A stretch of DNA of 64,000 nucleotides, from contig NZ_JAIVEM010000076.1 in the NCBI RefSeq assembly GCF_020404765.1, positions 19,964 through 83,963 of the forward strand. Direction: 5' to 3'. Below the pieces are notes generated by a model. It was given only the letters and a program-made list of their open reading frames with translations, was not told where the DNA came from and made no database searches. Source of the stretch: Paenibacillus sp. BJ-4 (GTDB lineage Bacteria; Bacillota; Bacilli; Paenibacillales; Paenibacillaceae). The position numbers were made by a program, and so were the translations under genes. Position 1 is the stretch's first letter. The number at the start of each line of letters is the position of its first letter. Positions 35,043 through 43,172 of this stretch are shown here, piece after piece.

Positions 35043-35975
35043 ATGACGCGTTATTTGATCAGTAAATTTTTCTACATGTTGCTATCTTTGTTCATTCTGA
35101 TCTCTGCGACGTTTTTTCTCATGAAAGCAATTCCAGGTAACCCCTTCATGAGTGAAAAAGCGACTTCTCCTGAGATTCAAGCCCGGTTAATGGAGCAATA
35201 TGGGCTGGATAAGCCTGTATATGTTCAATATTTTAAATACTTAGGTGATATTGCTTCAGGTGATTTTGGTATTTCCATGAAAAAGCTGAATCAAAGTGTA
35301 ACTGACATTATCGGGCAAACTTTCACGGTTTCGCTTAAATTAGGTTTTGTTGCTATAATCGTGTCGATTATTGTCGGTATTTTGCTAGGTATGCTAGCGG
35401 CACTATACCATCGCAGGCTTATTGATAATATTGCGATGATCTTGGCAATTATGGGGATTGCGGTTCCCAGCTTTGTCTTGGCGTCTCTGATTCAGTATTA
35501 TTTCGCTCAGAATTTGGGTTGGTTTAATGTTATGGGATTTGATGGTCCACTGGACTACGTCCTGCCTGTCGCTGCGCTATCAGCTCAGCCGATTGCGTTT
35601 ATTGCTAGGTTGACACGCTCCAGTATGCTAGAAGTGCTTCATGCAGACTATATTAAGACTGCCAAGGCTAAAGGTTTGCAGCCTGTTGCTATTATGTTTA
35701 AACACGTAGTGCGGAATGCCATTCTGCCAGTCGTTACCTATGTAGGTCCAATGACTGCAAATATTATTACCGGTTCAGTTGTTATTGAACGGATTTTCGG
35801 AATCGGCGGTATTGGTAAGGTATTTGTGGATAGTATTACAACCCGTGATTATACGATGATTATGGGAGTAACTATTTTTTACGGTATCTTATTGATGGTA
35901 GCACGCTTTATTACAGATATTGCATATGGATTTATTGATCCGCGGATTAAGCTTACTGGCGGGAAGGAGGGATAA
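35043..35975 (+). CDS. oppB: Oligopeptide ABC transporter permease
   Basis: A 310-residue inner-membrane permease with six helices. The DppB/OppB start (YLISKFFYMLLSLFILISATFFLMKAIPGNPF) and the EAA-type coupling loop (EVLHADYIKTAKAKGLQPVAIMFKHVVRNAILPV) that contacts the ATPase are clear. The frame opens at 35004; ATG 35043 gives the family N terminus and has GGGGGGTG 11 bases upstream. It pairs with oppC to form the channel. Confidence 0.94.
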   Translation: MTRYLISKFFYMLLSLFILISATFFLMKAIPGNPFMSEKATSPEIQARLMEQYGLDKPVYVQYFKYLGDIASGDFGISMKKLNQSVTDIIGQTFTVSLKLGFVAIIVSIIVGILLGMLAALYHRRLIDNIAMILAIMGIAVPSFVLASLIQYYFAQNLGWFNVMGFDGPLDYVLPVAALSAQPIAFIARLTRSSMLEVLHADYIKTAKAKGLQPVAIMFKHVVRNAILPVVTYVGPMTANIITGSVVIERIFGIGGIGKVFVDSITTRDYTMIMGVTIFYGILLMVARFITDIAYGFIDPRIKLTGGKEG

Positions 35976-35979
35976 CTTT

Positions 35980-36930
35980 ATGTCTGTGAAAGATAATGCT
36001 GTGAATTTGGAAAAGCTTCAGGTAAAACCGGAAGACTTTCAGAGAATCGGAGCGGATGAAAAGCAGTTTGAAGTTATTCAGCGTGAAAGCTTATCCGCTT
36101 GGCGTGATGCTTGGGAACGGCTTCGTAAAAACAAACTGGCAATGACAAGCCTAAGCATTCTGTTTCTTATTGTACTTGGTTCGATATTTGGTCCGATGCT
36201 TTCGCCATACGATGACCGCACGAATGATTTGTTGAGCACCAATCTTCCTCCTTCGGCGGAGCATTGGTTCGGAACAGATGATTTGGGTCGTGATATGTTT
36301 GTCCGTACTTGGATGGGCGCTCGGATTTCCTTGATTATTGGTTTGGCTGCAGCAATGATTGATTTGCTGATTGGTGTTATTTATGGTGGAATTATGGGTT
36401 ACTTTGGTGGTCGCGTTGATGAAATCATGAATAAATTTTCTGAAATTTTATATTCCATTCCTTACTTGCTTGTTACAATCCTGTTGCTCGTTGTGCTGGA
36501 GCCAAGTATTACCACCATTATTATTGCGCTCTGTGTAACGGGGTGGATCAACATGTCGTGGATTGTACGTGGTGAGATGCTACAACTTAAGAACCGAGAA
36601 TTTGTACTTGCTTCCCGTTCAATGGGTGCTAGTGCAGGCCGTTTGTTGTTCCGTCACTTGCTGCCTAATGCCGTGGGACCAATCATTGTCACATTGACTT
36701 TGACAGTTCCAAGTGCTATTTTTTCCGAGGCATTCCTGAGCTTCCTTGGATTAGGGGTACAGGCTCCTCGGGCGTCGCTGGGTTCAATGATTGAAGCAGC
36801 TCTGACAGGATGGATGTACTATCCTTGGCGTATGCTTTTCCCGGCAGGCTTGATCAGTTTGATTATGCTTGCGTTCAACCTGTTTGGCGATGGCTTGCGT
36901 GATGCGCTTGATCCGAAGCTGAAGAAATAG
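35980..36930 (+). CDS. oppC: Oligopeptide ABC transporter permease
   Basis: A 316-residue permease of the DppC/OppC type. A cytoplasmic N-terminal tail of about 55 residues precedes the first helix. The motifs HWFGTDDLGRDMFVRTWMGARISL and the EAA loop (FVLASRSMGASAGRLLFRHLLPNAVGPI) are typical. The ATG is four bases after the oppB stop, with AAGGAGGG nine bases upstream. Confidence 0.94.
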   Translation: MSVKDNAVNLEKLQVKPEDFQRIGADEKQFEVIQRESLSAWRDAWERLRKNKLAMTSLSILFLIVLGSIFGPMLSPYDDRTNDLLSTNLPPSAEHWFGTDDLGRDMFVRTWMGARISLIIGLAAAMIDLLIGVIYGGIMGYFGGRVDEIMNKFSEILYSIPYLLVTILLLVVLEPSITTIIIALCVTGWINMSWIVRGEMLQLKNREFVLASRSMGASAGRLLFRHLLPNAVGPIIVTLTLTVPSAIFSEAFLSFLGLGVQAPRASLGSMIEAALTGWMYYPWRMLFPAGLISLIMLAFNLFGDGLRDALDPKLKK

Positions 36931-36941
36931 GAGGTGAGATC

Positions 36942-37880
36942 ATGGTGAGTAGCAACAATTTAATTGAGGTTGAAGGTCTTAAAAAGTATTTTAATGTTGG
37001 CAAAAACCGTGTGCTCAAAGCGGTGGACAACCTGAATTTTTATATTCGCGAAGGTGAAACACTTGGTATGGTAGGTGAATCCGGCTGTGGTAAATCTACA
37101 GCGGGTCGTACCATTCTGCGCTTATATGAACCTACAGCAGGTAGCGTACGTTTTAACGGTACAGATATTTACAAATTATCACCGAATAAAATGAAAGCCA
37201 TGCGCCGCGATATGCAAATGATCTTCCAAGATCCATATGCATCATTGAACCCGCGCTTTACGGTTTCTGATATCATCGGTGAGGCTTTGGATATTCATCA
37301 TATGGCAGGTAGCCGTGCAGAACGTAAAAAACGGATTGAAGAGTTGCTGGATCTGGTGGGTTTGAACCCGGACCATGCAACCCGCTATCCGCATGAGTTC
37401 TCTGGTGGACAACGCCAACGGATCGGTATTGCTCGCGCGCTGGCGGTTAATCCGAAATTCATTATTTGTGATGAGCCGATTTCAGCTCTTGACGTGTCCA
37501 TTCAGGCTCAGGTTGTCAACCTGTTAAAAGAGCTTCAAGAACGTTTGGGTTTGACATACCTGTTTATTGCGCATGATCTGTCGATGGTCAAGCACATCAG
37601 TGATCGGGTAGCAGTAATGTATATGGGTAGAATGGTTGAGCTTGCAGAAAGCGCTGAGTTGTATGCCAATCCGATCCATCCATATACGAAAATGCTTTTG
37701 TCGGCGATTCCACTTCCTGATCCGGAAGTCGAAGCCAACAAAAAACGGATTATCATGCCTGGCGATCAAGCTGGCCCAATTCATGATGCATCCGGCAGTT
37801 CGACGGGGGCTTATAACCTGGAAAATGCCACGTTGATCGAAGTGTCCAAAGGACATTTTGTAGCTGAGCCTTACGCCTGA
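36942..37880 (+). CDS. oppF: Oligopeptide ABC transporter ATPase (OppF type)
   Basis: A 312-residue ATPase: Walker [10 protein letters not shown], signature FSGGQRQR, Walker B FIICDE and switch His in FIAHDLS. The OppF-type C-terminal region follows ([17 protein letters not shown] ... SKGHFVAEP). It has no cysteine cluster. AGGAGGTGA precedes the ATG. Most Opp systems need an OppD partner as well, yet none is encoded here; the gene is followed directly by a terminator. Either OppF works as a homodimer or OppD comes from another locus. Confidence 0.93.
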   Translation: MVSSNNLIEVEGLKKYFNVGKNRVLKAVDNLNFYIREGETLGMVGESGCGKSTAGRTILRLYEPTAGSVRFNGTDIYKLSPNKMKAMRRDMQMIFQDPYASLNPRFTVSDIIGEALDIHHMAGSRAERKKRIEELLDLVGLNPDHATRYPHEFSGGQRQRIGIARALAVNPKFIICDEPISALDVSIQAQVVNLLKELQERLGLTYLFIAHDLSMVKHISDRVAVMYMGRMVELAESAELYANPIHPYTKMLLSAIPLPDPEVEANKKRIIMPGDQAGPIHDASGSSTGAYNLENATLIEVSKGHFVAEPYA

Positions 37881-37896
37881 TCCTGCTTTACACACG

Positions 37897-37926
37897 AACC
37901 GCCGAGTTGCTCGGCGGTTTTTTTTT
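37897..37926 (+). terminator. Terminator of the opp operon
   Basis: AACCGCCGAG pairs perfectly with CTCGGCGGTT around TTG, followed by a T tract. Confidence 0.92.
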
Positions 37927-38003
37927 GTAGGAAGCTTTGACGCGGAGATGGGCTTTCGGTACAATCAAGCAGTAAGGTTTTGGTGGAGACAGGAGGCAGA
38001 CCT

Positions 38004-39635
38004 ATGAGAATTATTCCTGAAACGCTTCGCGGAGGGTCGGCTTTGGCAGAAGATTATACACAGGGTACAGGGCGCGCACGCGATTTGTATGAGTACGATG
38101 TTCTGCATGCCGATGCATATGCCCAACGGGCGAAGTGGCTGGATGAGACGGAGCATCTGCGATTAAGCCGTAAGGAAGTCGTAGCATGTCTTCGTATATA
38201 CAATGAGCAATACAATTCGTATGAGGCAGTTCGGGCTTCATTGGATCGTCTGGAAAGTCCAGACGCCTTAGTCGTAGTCGGCGGACAGCAGAGCGGACTG
38301 TTCACAGGTCCGATGCTGGTCATTTACAAAGCAGTCACGATCATTAAGGCGGCCAGGGAAGCAGAAGAGAGGCTTGGACGTCCGGTAATTCCCGTCTTTT
38401 GGATTGCTGGTGAAGATCATGACTGGGACGAAGTCAATCATACATACGTACTGGCGAATGACCCACAAGCAGTCAAAATCAAGCTGAAAAAGCAGCCTGA
38501 ACGCCGTTCTTCGGTTAGTGCCATTAAAGTGGATGCTGTAGAGTGGAAGCAGGCAATGGCGGACATAGAACAAAGCTTGCCTGATTCAGAGCACAAGGCT
38601 GATATTTTGCGTATGATTGAGCACGGTTTGACGGATTCATATGGACTAAGTGAGGCCTTTGCCAAGCTGCTGGGCCTTTTATTTGGCGACTATGGATTAG
38701 TGCTGCTGGATTCAGCGGATCCTTCGCTGCGCAAGCTGGAAGCATCCGTTTTTCGTCGATTGGTTCAGCACAATGATGAGCTGGAGCAGGCTTACCGGAC
38801 GGCCGCTGCGCGAATCGTGGATTACGGCTATCATTTACAAGCGGATGTACACGAAGATGGCGCGAATCTTTTTTATCTCCATGAAGATGAACGTTTGCTG
38901 CTTTTCAAGCAAGGCGGACTATTCACGGATCGGCGCGGCATGATAGCCTTTACAAAGGAAGAACTGCTTGAGGAGATAGACACACACCCGGAACGTTTTA
39001 GCAACAACGTACTAACCCGTCCTCTCATGCAGGATTCATTGTTTCCGGTGCTTGCATCTGTGCTAGGTCTAGGAGAAATTGCCTACTGGGCGATTACCCG
39101 GGACGCCTTCGAGGTTCTGGAGATGCAGATGCCGATACTGCTGCCCCGAATGTCCTTTACGCTGGTAGAACCAGGTGTAGAGAAGTATATGCTTAAGTAC
39201 GAATTAAGCTTTGGAGAGGTTAGAGACGGACTTGAGGAACGAAAAAAACAATGGATTGCAGCCCAAGATCAGCTTGGAATGCAGGATCAGTTTTCCGGGG
39301 TGAAAGAAGCCTTTGTCCGTCTGTATGAGCCGATTGTACAGCAGGCAGGTTTGATTGAAAAAGGGTTGCTTCCGATCGGAGAAACTAACAGCAAGAAGAT
39401 TCTGTCGCAGATTGCTTATCTGGAGACAAAGGTTCGGGAAGCGCTCCTTCGGCAAAATGAAACGGCACTTCGCCAGTGGGATCGTATCGAGTGGTCGCTT
39501 TTTCCATTTGGTCAGCCGCAGGAGCGGGTGTACACGATTTATCATTTTCTTAACCGTCATGGTCTTGGTCTGATGGATATGATTATGAACATACCAACGG
39601 ATCTGGCGGGTACGCATCGTGTAATTTATATTTGA
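38004..39635 (+). CDS. bshC: Bacillithiol biosynthesis cysteine-adding enzyme BshC
   Basis: A 543-residue enzyme proposed to ligate cysteine to glucosaminyl-malate, the last step of bacillithiol synthesis. The Rossmann-like core (VVVGGQQSGLFTGPMLVIYKAVTII; PVFWIAGEDHDWDEVNH) and the C-terminal coiled coil/helical region match BshC (formerly YllA). The frame opens at 37980, but ATG 38004 is eight bases after AGGAGG. In Bacillus bshC also lies just upstream of mraZ; here ahcY stands between them. Confidence 0.95.
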   Translation: MRIIPETLRGGSALAEDYTQGTGRARDLYEYDVLHADAYAQRAKWLDETEHLRLSRKEVVACLRIYNEQYNSYEAVRASLDRLESPDALVVVGGQQSGLFTGPMLVIYKAVTIIKAAREAEERLGRPVIPVFWIAGEDHDWDEVNHTYVLANDPQAVKIKLKKQPERRSSVSAIKVDAVEWKQAMADIEQSLPDSEHKADILRMIEHGLTDSYGLSEAFAKLLGLLFGDYGLVLLDSADPSLRKLEASVFRRLVQHNDELEQAYRTAAARIVDYGYHLQADVHEDGANLFYLHEDERLLLFKQGGLFTDRRGMIAFTKEELLEEIDTHPERFSNNVLTRPLMQDSLFPVLASVLGLGEIAYWAITRDAFEVLEMQMPILLPRMSFTLVEPGVEKYMLKYELSFGEVRDGLEERKKQWIAAQDQLGMQDQFSGVKEAFVRLYEPIVQQAGLIEKGLLPIGETNSKKILSQIAYLETKVREALLRQNETALRQWDRIEWSLFPFGQPQERVYTIYHFLNRHGLGLMDMIMNIPTDLAGTHRVIYI

Positions 39636-39639
39636 TTTT

Positions 39640-39658
39640 TCATGCATCGCATGATTTT
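39640..39658 (+). terminator. Small hairpin after bshC, weak terminator
   Basis: TCATGC-ATC-GCATGA followed by TTTT. The stem is only six base pairs, so efficiency is probably low and ahcY may be cotranscribed with bshC. Confidence 0.4.
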
Positions 39659-39702
39659 ATCGTATTAGCAGATTCAACCCATATTAAGGAGGAAACAACG
39701 TA

Positions 39703-40968
39703 ATGACTTCCCATTCTCTGCAAAACAGCATTGTTCACGATCTTAAACTGGCCCCTGAAGGTCATCTCAAAATTGATTGGGTGGAAGCCCATATGCCGGT
39801 ATTGAACCGTATACGTCAACAGTTCGAGCAGGAGCAGCCTTTTGCAGGTCTGAAGGTAACTATCTGTCTGCATCTGGAGGCTAAAACAGCTTATTTGGCT
39901 AAAGTAGTACAAGCAGGTGGAGCGCAGGTCACAATTACAGGTAGTAATCCATTGTCCACACAAGATGATGTTTGCGCGGCATTGGTTGAAGATGGGATTA
40001 CGGTACTGGCTAAATATAATCCGGATCCGGAAGAGTTCAAAAATTTGCAAATTAAGGCGCTGGAAACGAAGCCGGATCTCATTATTGATGATGGTGGTGA
40101 TCTTGTCACTCTGTTGCAATCCGAACGGCCTGATCTGATTTCTACCATCCGTGGGGGAGCAGAGGAGACAACAACAGGGATTATTCGTTTGAAGGCATTG
40201 GAAAAGGAAGGGCAGCTTCACTTTCCAATGGTGGCCGTGAATGATGCATACTGCAAATATTTGTTCGACAACCGCTACGGTACAGGACAGTCAGCTTTCG
40301 ACGGCATTATTCGTACAACGAACCTGGTTGTAGCAGGCAGTACAGTAGTTGTAGTAGGCTATGGCTGGTGTGGCAAAGGGGTTGCAATGCGGGCAAAAGG
40401 TTTAGGAGCCAATGTTGTTGTAACTGAAGTTGATCCAATCAAAGCAGTAGAGGCCCATATGGATGGTTTCCATGTATTGCCGATGGTAGAAGCGGCTAAA
40501 CTGGGTGACTTCTTTATTACAGTAACTGGAAACAAAGCTGTGATTACCGGGGAGCACTTTGATGTTATGAAGGATGGGGCTGTGCTGTGCAACGCAGGAC
40601 ATTTTGATGTGGAAGTTAGTAAGCCTGAGCTTGCCAAACGCTCTGAGTCCATTCGGACGGTCCGTCGCAACATTGAGGAGTATCGCTTTAAAGACGGACG
40701 TAAAATGTATTTGCTGGCAGAGGGACGTCTCGTGAATTTGGCTGCCGCGGATGGTCACCCTGCAGAGATTATGGATACGACATTTGCGCTTCAGGCGCTT
40801 GGTTTGAAATATGTGAATGATCGTTACAACGAGCTGGGCAAAGCTGTTATTAATGTACCTTATGAAATTGATGAACAAGTAGCCCGCTTCAAGCTCGATA
40901 GCCTGGGAATCAAGATTGATGCTTTAACAGAAGAGCAAAAGATCTATCTGGACAGCTGGAACGCGTAA
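39703..40968 (+). CDS. ahcY: Adenosylhomocysteinase, archaeal-type
   Basis: A 421-residue NAD-dependent hydrolase that splits S-adenosylhomocysteine (possibly S-inosylhomocysteine) to recycle the product of SAM-dependent methylation. Landmarks: CLHLEAKTAYLA, GSNPLSTQDDV, DDGGDLV, GGAEETTTGI, NDAYCKYLFDNRYGTGQS and the NAD-binding GYGWCGKG. These variants, rather than the usual HMTIQTAVLI and FDNLYGCRES, resemble archaeal and some actinobacterial enzymes. The C terminus stops at YLDSWNA and lacks the Lys/Tyr tail that completes the NAD site of eukaryotic and proteobacterial forms. B. subtilis uses a nucleosidase plus LuxS instead. The ribosome-binding site is AGGAGG. Confidence 0.9.
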   Translation: MTSHSLQNSIVHDLKLAPEGHLKIDWVEAHMPVLNRIRQQFEQEQPFAGLKVTICLHLEAKTAYLAKVVQAGGAQVTITGSNPLSTQDDVCAALVEDGITVLAKYNPDPEEFKNLQIKALETKPDLIIDDGGDLVTLLQSERPDLISTIRGGAEETTTGIIRLKALEKEGQLHFPMVAVNDAYCKYLFDNRYGTGQSAFDGIIRTTNLVVAGSTVVVVGYGWCGKGVAMRAKGLGANVVVTEVDPIKAVEAHMDGFHVLPMVEAAKLGDFFITVTGNKAVITGEHFDVMKDGAVLCNAGHFDVEVSKPELAKRSESIRTVRRNIEEYRFKDGRKMYLLAEGRLVNLAAADGHPAEIMDTTFALQALGLKYVNDRYNELGKAVINVPYEIDEQVARFKLDSLGIKIDALTEEQKIYLDSWNA

Positions 40969-41018
40969 CTGGAGCATTTCCAGTCGCAATGCTGGCTGTA
41001 AGGTATTCAGCTTTTAAA

Positions 41019-41134
41019 CCAGATGCTTGTATAGGTTGACATCTGGATTGGAGATTAAGCCCTTTATTTCATGTTGTTTCGAAACCTGATGCATATTGTC
41101 GGGGGTTCGGCTTCATGGAGTAAGGGGCTTTTTG
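41019..41134 (+). terminator. Hairpins and probable terminator between ahcY and mraZ
   Basis: CCAGATG/CATCTGG form a stem with a 14-base loop (41019-41046). Then a long imperfect stem with many G-U pairs starts at AAGCCC (41057) and ends at GGGGCTTTTT (41134), with smaller internal stems. The latter has the form of an intrinsic terminator that isolates the dcw cluster. A known riboswitch is not recognised. Confidence 0.5.
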
Positions 41135-41218
41135 GCATCTTGTGACAGAGGGCTACAATAACAGACACAATCGTCTCGATCTGTCGTTTCTCACTTTTTG
41201 GTAATGAAAAAGAGGTCT

Positions 41219-41247
41219 TTGATTTTTTAAAGCGAATCTATTATGCT
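41219..41247 (+). promoter_or_regulatory. Promoter of the mraZ (dcw) operon
   Basis: TTGATT (41219-41224), 17 bases, TATGCT (41242-41247). The start, near 41254, falls in the MraZ boxes. Confidence 0.65.
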
Positions 41248-41250
41248 TAG

Positions 41251-41285
41251 GTGGTGGAAAGTGGGCCAAAGTGGGAGAATGGGGT
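41251..41285 (+). promoter_or_regulatory. MraZ-binding repeats
   Basis: GTGGT, GTGGG, GTGGG and GGGGT begin at 41251, 41261, 41271 and 41281, a strict 10-base period. MraZ of other bacteria binds tandem GTGGG-like repeats spaced one helical turn apart in front of its own gene, so this is a self-regulatory site covering the transcription start. Confidence 0.85.
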
Positions 41286-41302
41286 AAGGGGTGACGAAAC
41301 CA

Positions 41303-41740
41303 ATGTTTATGGGGGAGTTCCAACATAGCATTGATGAGAAGGGTCGGCTTACAGTTCCGGCCAAGTTTCGTGAACTTCTCGGTGCCTCGTTCGTGGTTAC
41401 CCGCGGGCTGGACCAATGCCTCTTCGTGTATCCCATGGATGAGTGGGCTGTCATGGAGAAAAAACTGAAAGCACTGCCTCTGATGAAAGCTGATGCAAGG
41501 GCGTTTACCCGATTTTTTTTCTCGGGAGCGACTGAATGCGAATTGGACAAACAGGGCAGGGTAAATTTACCGGGGAATTTGTGCGAATACGCCAAGCTTA
41601 CTAAAGAATGCGTCGTATTGGGAGTGTCCACCCGGGTAGAGATTTGGAGCAAGCACACTTGGGAGCAATATTTCAGCCAATCAGAAGAAGCATTTAACGA
41701 CATTGCTGAGAAATTGGTTGATTTCAACTTTGAATTGTAA
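41303..41740 (+). CDS. mraZ: Transcriptional regulator MraZ
   Basis: A 145-residue protein with two AbrB-like MraZ domains: [24 protein letters not shown] and the second repeat [18 protein letters not shown]. It forms a ring and represses the division/cell-wall operon from the boxes just upstream. The frame opens at a GTG at 41291, but the ATG at 41303 gives the family N terminus and has AAGGGGTGA nine bases upstream. First gene of the dcw cluster. Confidence 0.96.
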   Translation: MFMGEFQHSIDEKGRLTVPAKFRELLGASFVVTRGLDQCLFVYPMDEWAVMEKKLKALPLMKADARAFTRFFFSGATECELDKQGRVNLPGNLCEYAKLTKECVVLGVSTRVEIWSKHTWEQYFSQSEEAFNDIAEKLVDFNFEL

Positions 41741-41757
41741 TTTAGGAGGTCAGTCGT

Positions 41758-42708
41758 TTGTTTCACCACATTACCGTACTCAAGGAAGAAGCAACACAGG
41801 CACTGAACATCAGGCAGGACGGGATCTATGTGGACTGCACGCTGGGAGGGGCAGGACACAGTTCCGTCATTGCGTCACAGCTCGGCCCTGAGGGAAGGCT
41901 CATCGCCTTTGATCAGGACGATTGGGCATTGAACAATGCGCGTGAGAAGCTGTCGGCCTATCAAGGAAAGATTTCATTAGTGAAATCCAACTTCCGCCAC
42001 CTGCAGGACAAGCTGGCCGAGCTGGGATTGCCCGAAAAAGACGGCGTCCCGCAGGTCCAAGGCATTTTGTTCGATCTGGGTGTATCCTCGCCCCAGTTCG
42101 ATGAGGGGGAACGGGGATTCAGCTACAACCATGATGCACCGCTTGATATGCGGATGGATCAGAGTAGCTCGCTTACGGCTTACGAAATTGTCAATGAATG
42201 GCCGGAAGCGGAGATTGCGCGTATCCTGTTTCAATACGGAGAAGAGAAGTTCTCACGGCGGATCGCGAAGATCATGATTGAACGTCGAATGAACAAGCCT
42301 ATTCACACAACGGGGGAACTTGTCGATATTATCAAAGAAGGAATTCCGGCTGCGGCACGCAGAACCGGGGGACATCCGGCTAAACGCAGCTTTCAGGCTT
42401 TGCGGATTGCTGTGAATGATGAGCTCCGTGCACTGGAAGATACTTTGCATCAGGCAATAAAATGTCTGGCTCCAGGGGGCAGAATTTCAGTTATTACGTT
42501 TCATTCCTTGGAGGATCGGATATGCAAACATATTTTCAAAGAGTATTTGGCGAAAAGCATCTATCCGTCTGATTTGCCTATTTTGGACGACAAAATGGTA
42601 GGCGATCTAAAGCTGGTGAATCGTAAGCCGATTGTGGCATCAGAGCAGGAATTGGAGCTTAATCCACGGTCCCGGTCGGCTAAGCTGAGAGTTGCCGAAA
42701 AATTGTAA
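41758..42708 (+). CDS. rsmH: 16S rRNA (cytosine1402-N4)-methyltransferase
   Basis: A 316-residue SAM-dependent enzyme (formerly MraW) that methylates C1402 in the decoding centre of 16S rRNA. Motif I is [12 protein letters not shown]; other family motifs are [29 protein letters not shown] and [16 protein letters not shown]. It starts at TTG seven bases after AGGAGGT. In dcw position 2, as in most bacteria. Confidence 0.96.
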   Translation: MFHHITVLKEEATQALNIRQDGIYVDCTLGGAGHSSVIASQLGPEGRLIAFDQDDWALNNAREKLSAYQGKISLVKSNFRHLQDKLAELGLPEKDGVPQVQGILFDLGVSSPQFDEGERGFSYNHDAPLDMRMDQSSSLTAYEIVNEWPEAEIARILFQYGEEKFSRRIAKIMIERRMNKPIHTTGELVDIIKEGIPAAARRTGGHPAKRSFQALRIAVNDELRALEDTLHQAIKCLAPGGRISVITFHSLEDRICKHIFKEYLAKSIYPSDLPILDDKMVGDLKLVNRKPIVASEQELELNPRSRSAKLRVAEKL

Positions 42709-42732
42709 ATTTAATGGAGAAGGAGAGGCGAC

Positions 42733-43113
42733 ATGGCTTATACACGGGGTAATTTGGCTGTGAAAGAAAGAGCCCGTCAGGAACAGGTTCAGCAACAACG
42801 GTATCGTGAGACGACCAAAGTCGTTACGCGCCGCAGAGAGCTGCCAATTCGAGAAAAGCTGCTGTATCTGTTGACACTTGTAGCGTGCATTGTCATTGCT
42901 GGTATGTTGATCGGCAGGTACGCTCACATTTATCAAATTAATTATGCGATTAATACGGCCAGCAAGGACATCTCCAAATTACAGACCAATATCGCCCAAT
43001 TGAAGATTCAAAAGGAGCAGCTTGAGAATCAGATTGTTCCAACTGCAAAGCAACAGGGATATATCGAGCCAACAAAAGAGCCCATTCGTGTGGAAAAGCA
43101 GGCTGCCAAATAG
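42733..43113 (+). CDS. ftsL: Cell-division protein FtsL
   Basis: A 126-residue single-pass membrane protein: basic cytoplasmic tail of about 42 residues, one helix (LLYLLTLVACIVIAGMLIG) and an extracellular leucine-zipper-like coiled coil (ISKLQTNIAQLKIQKEQLENQI). FtsL pairs with DivIC and DivIB in the division complex and activates septal wall synthesis. Sequence identity in this family is low; the assignment rests on topology and position between rsmH and the PBP gene. Confidence 0.9.
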   Translation: MAYTRGNLAVKERARQEQVQQQRYRETTKVVTRRRELPIREKLLYLLTLVACIVIAGMLIGRYAHIYQINYAINTASKDISKLQTNIAQLKIQKEQLENQIVPTAKQQGYIEPTKEPIRVEKQAAK

Positions 43114-43116
43114 TTA

Positions 43117-43141
43117 AGAGCATAGCATCAAGCTATGCTCT
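43117..43141 (+). other. Perfect hairpin between ftsL and pbpB
   Basis: AGAGCATAGC pairs with GCTATGCTCT around ATCAA. No T tract follows directly (ATTTTTT comes seven bases later), so it may be an mRNA processing or stability element rather than a full terminator. Confidence 0.6.
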
Positions 43142-43172
43142 AATGTACATTTTTTGCAGAGAGGTTTGAGCT

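Noticed and set aside
37750..37880. Possible frameshift at the OppF C terminus because the Cys-rich motif of other members is missing
   Set aside because: The frame ends in SKGHFVAEP, as in OppF proteins that naturally lack the cysteines; no alternative frame restores the motif.
41036..41064. TTGACA after ahcY as a promoter for the dcw cluster
   Set aside because: No -10 at proper spacing; it is within the loop and stem of a hairpin and upstream of a terminator.
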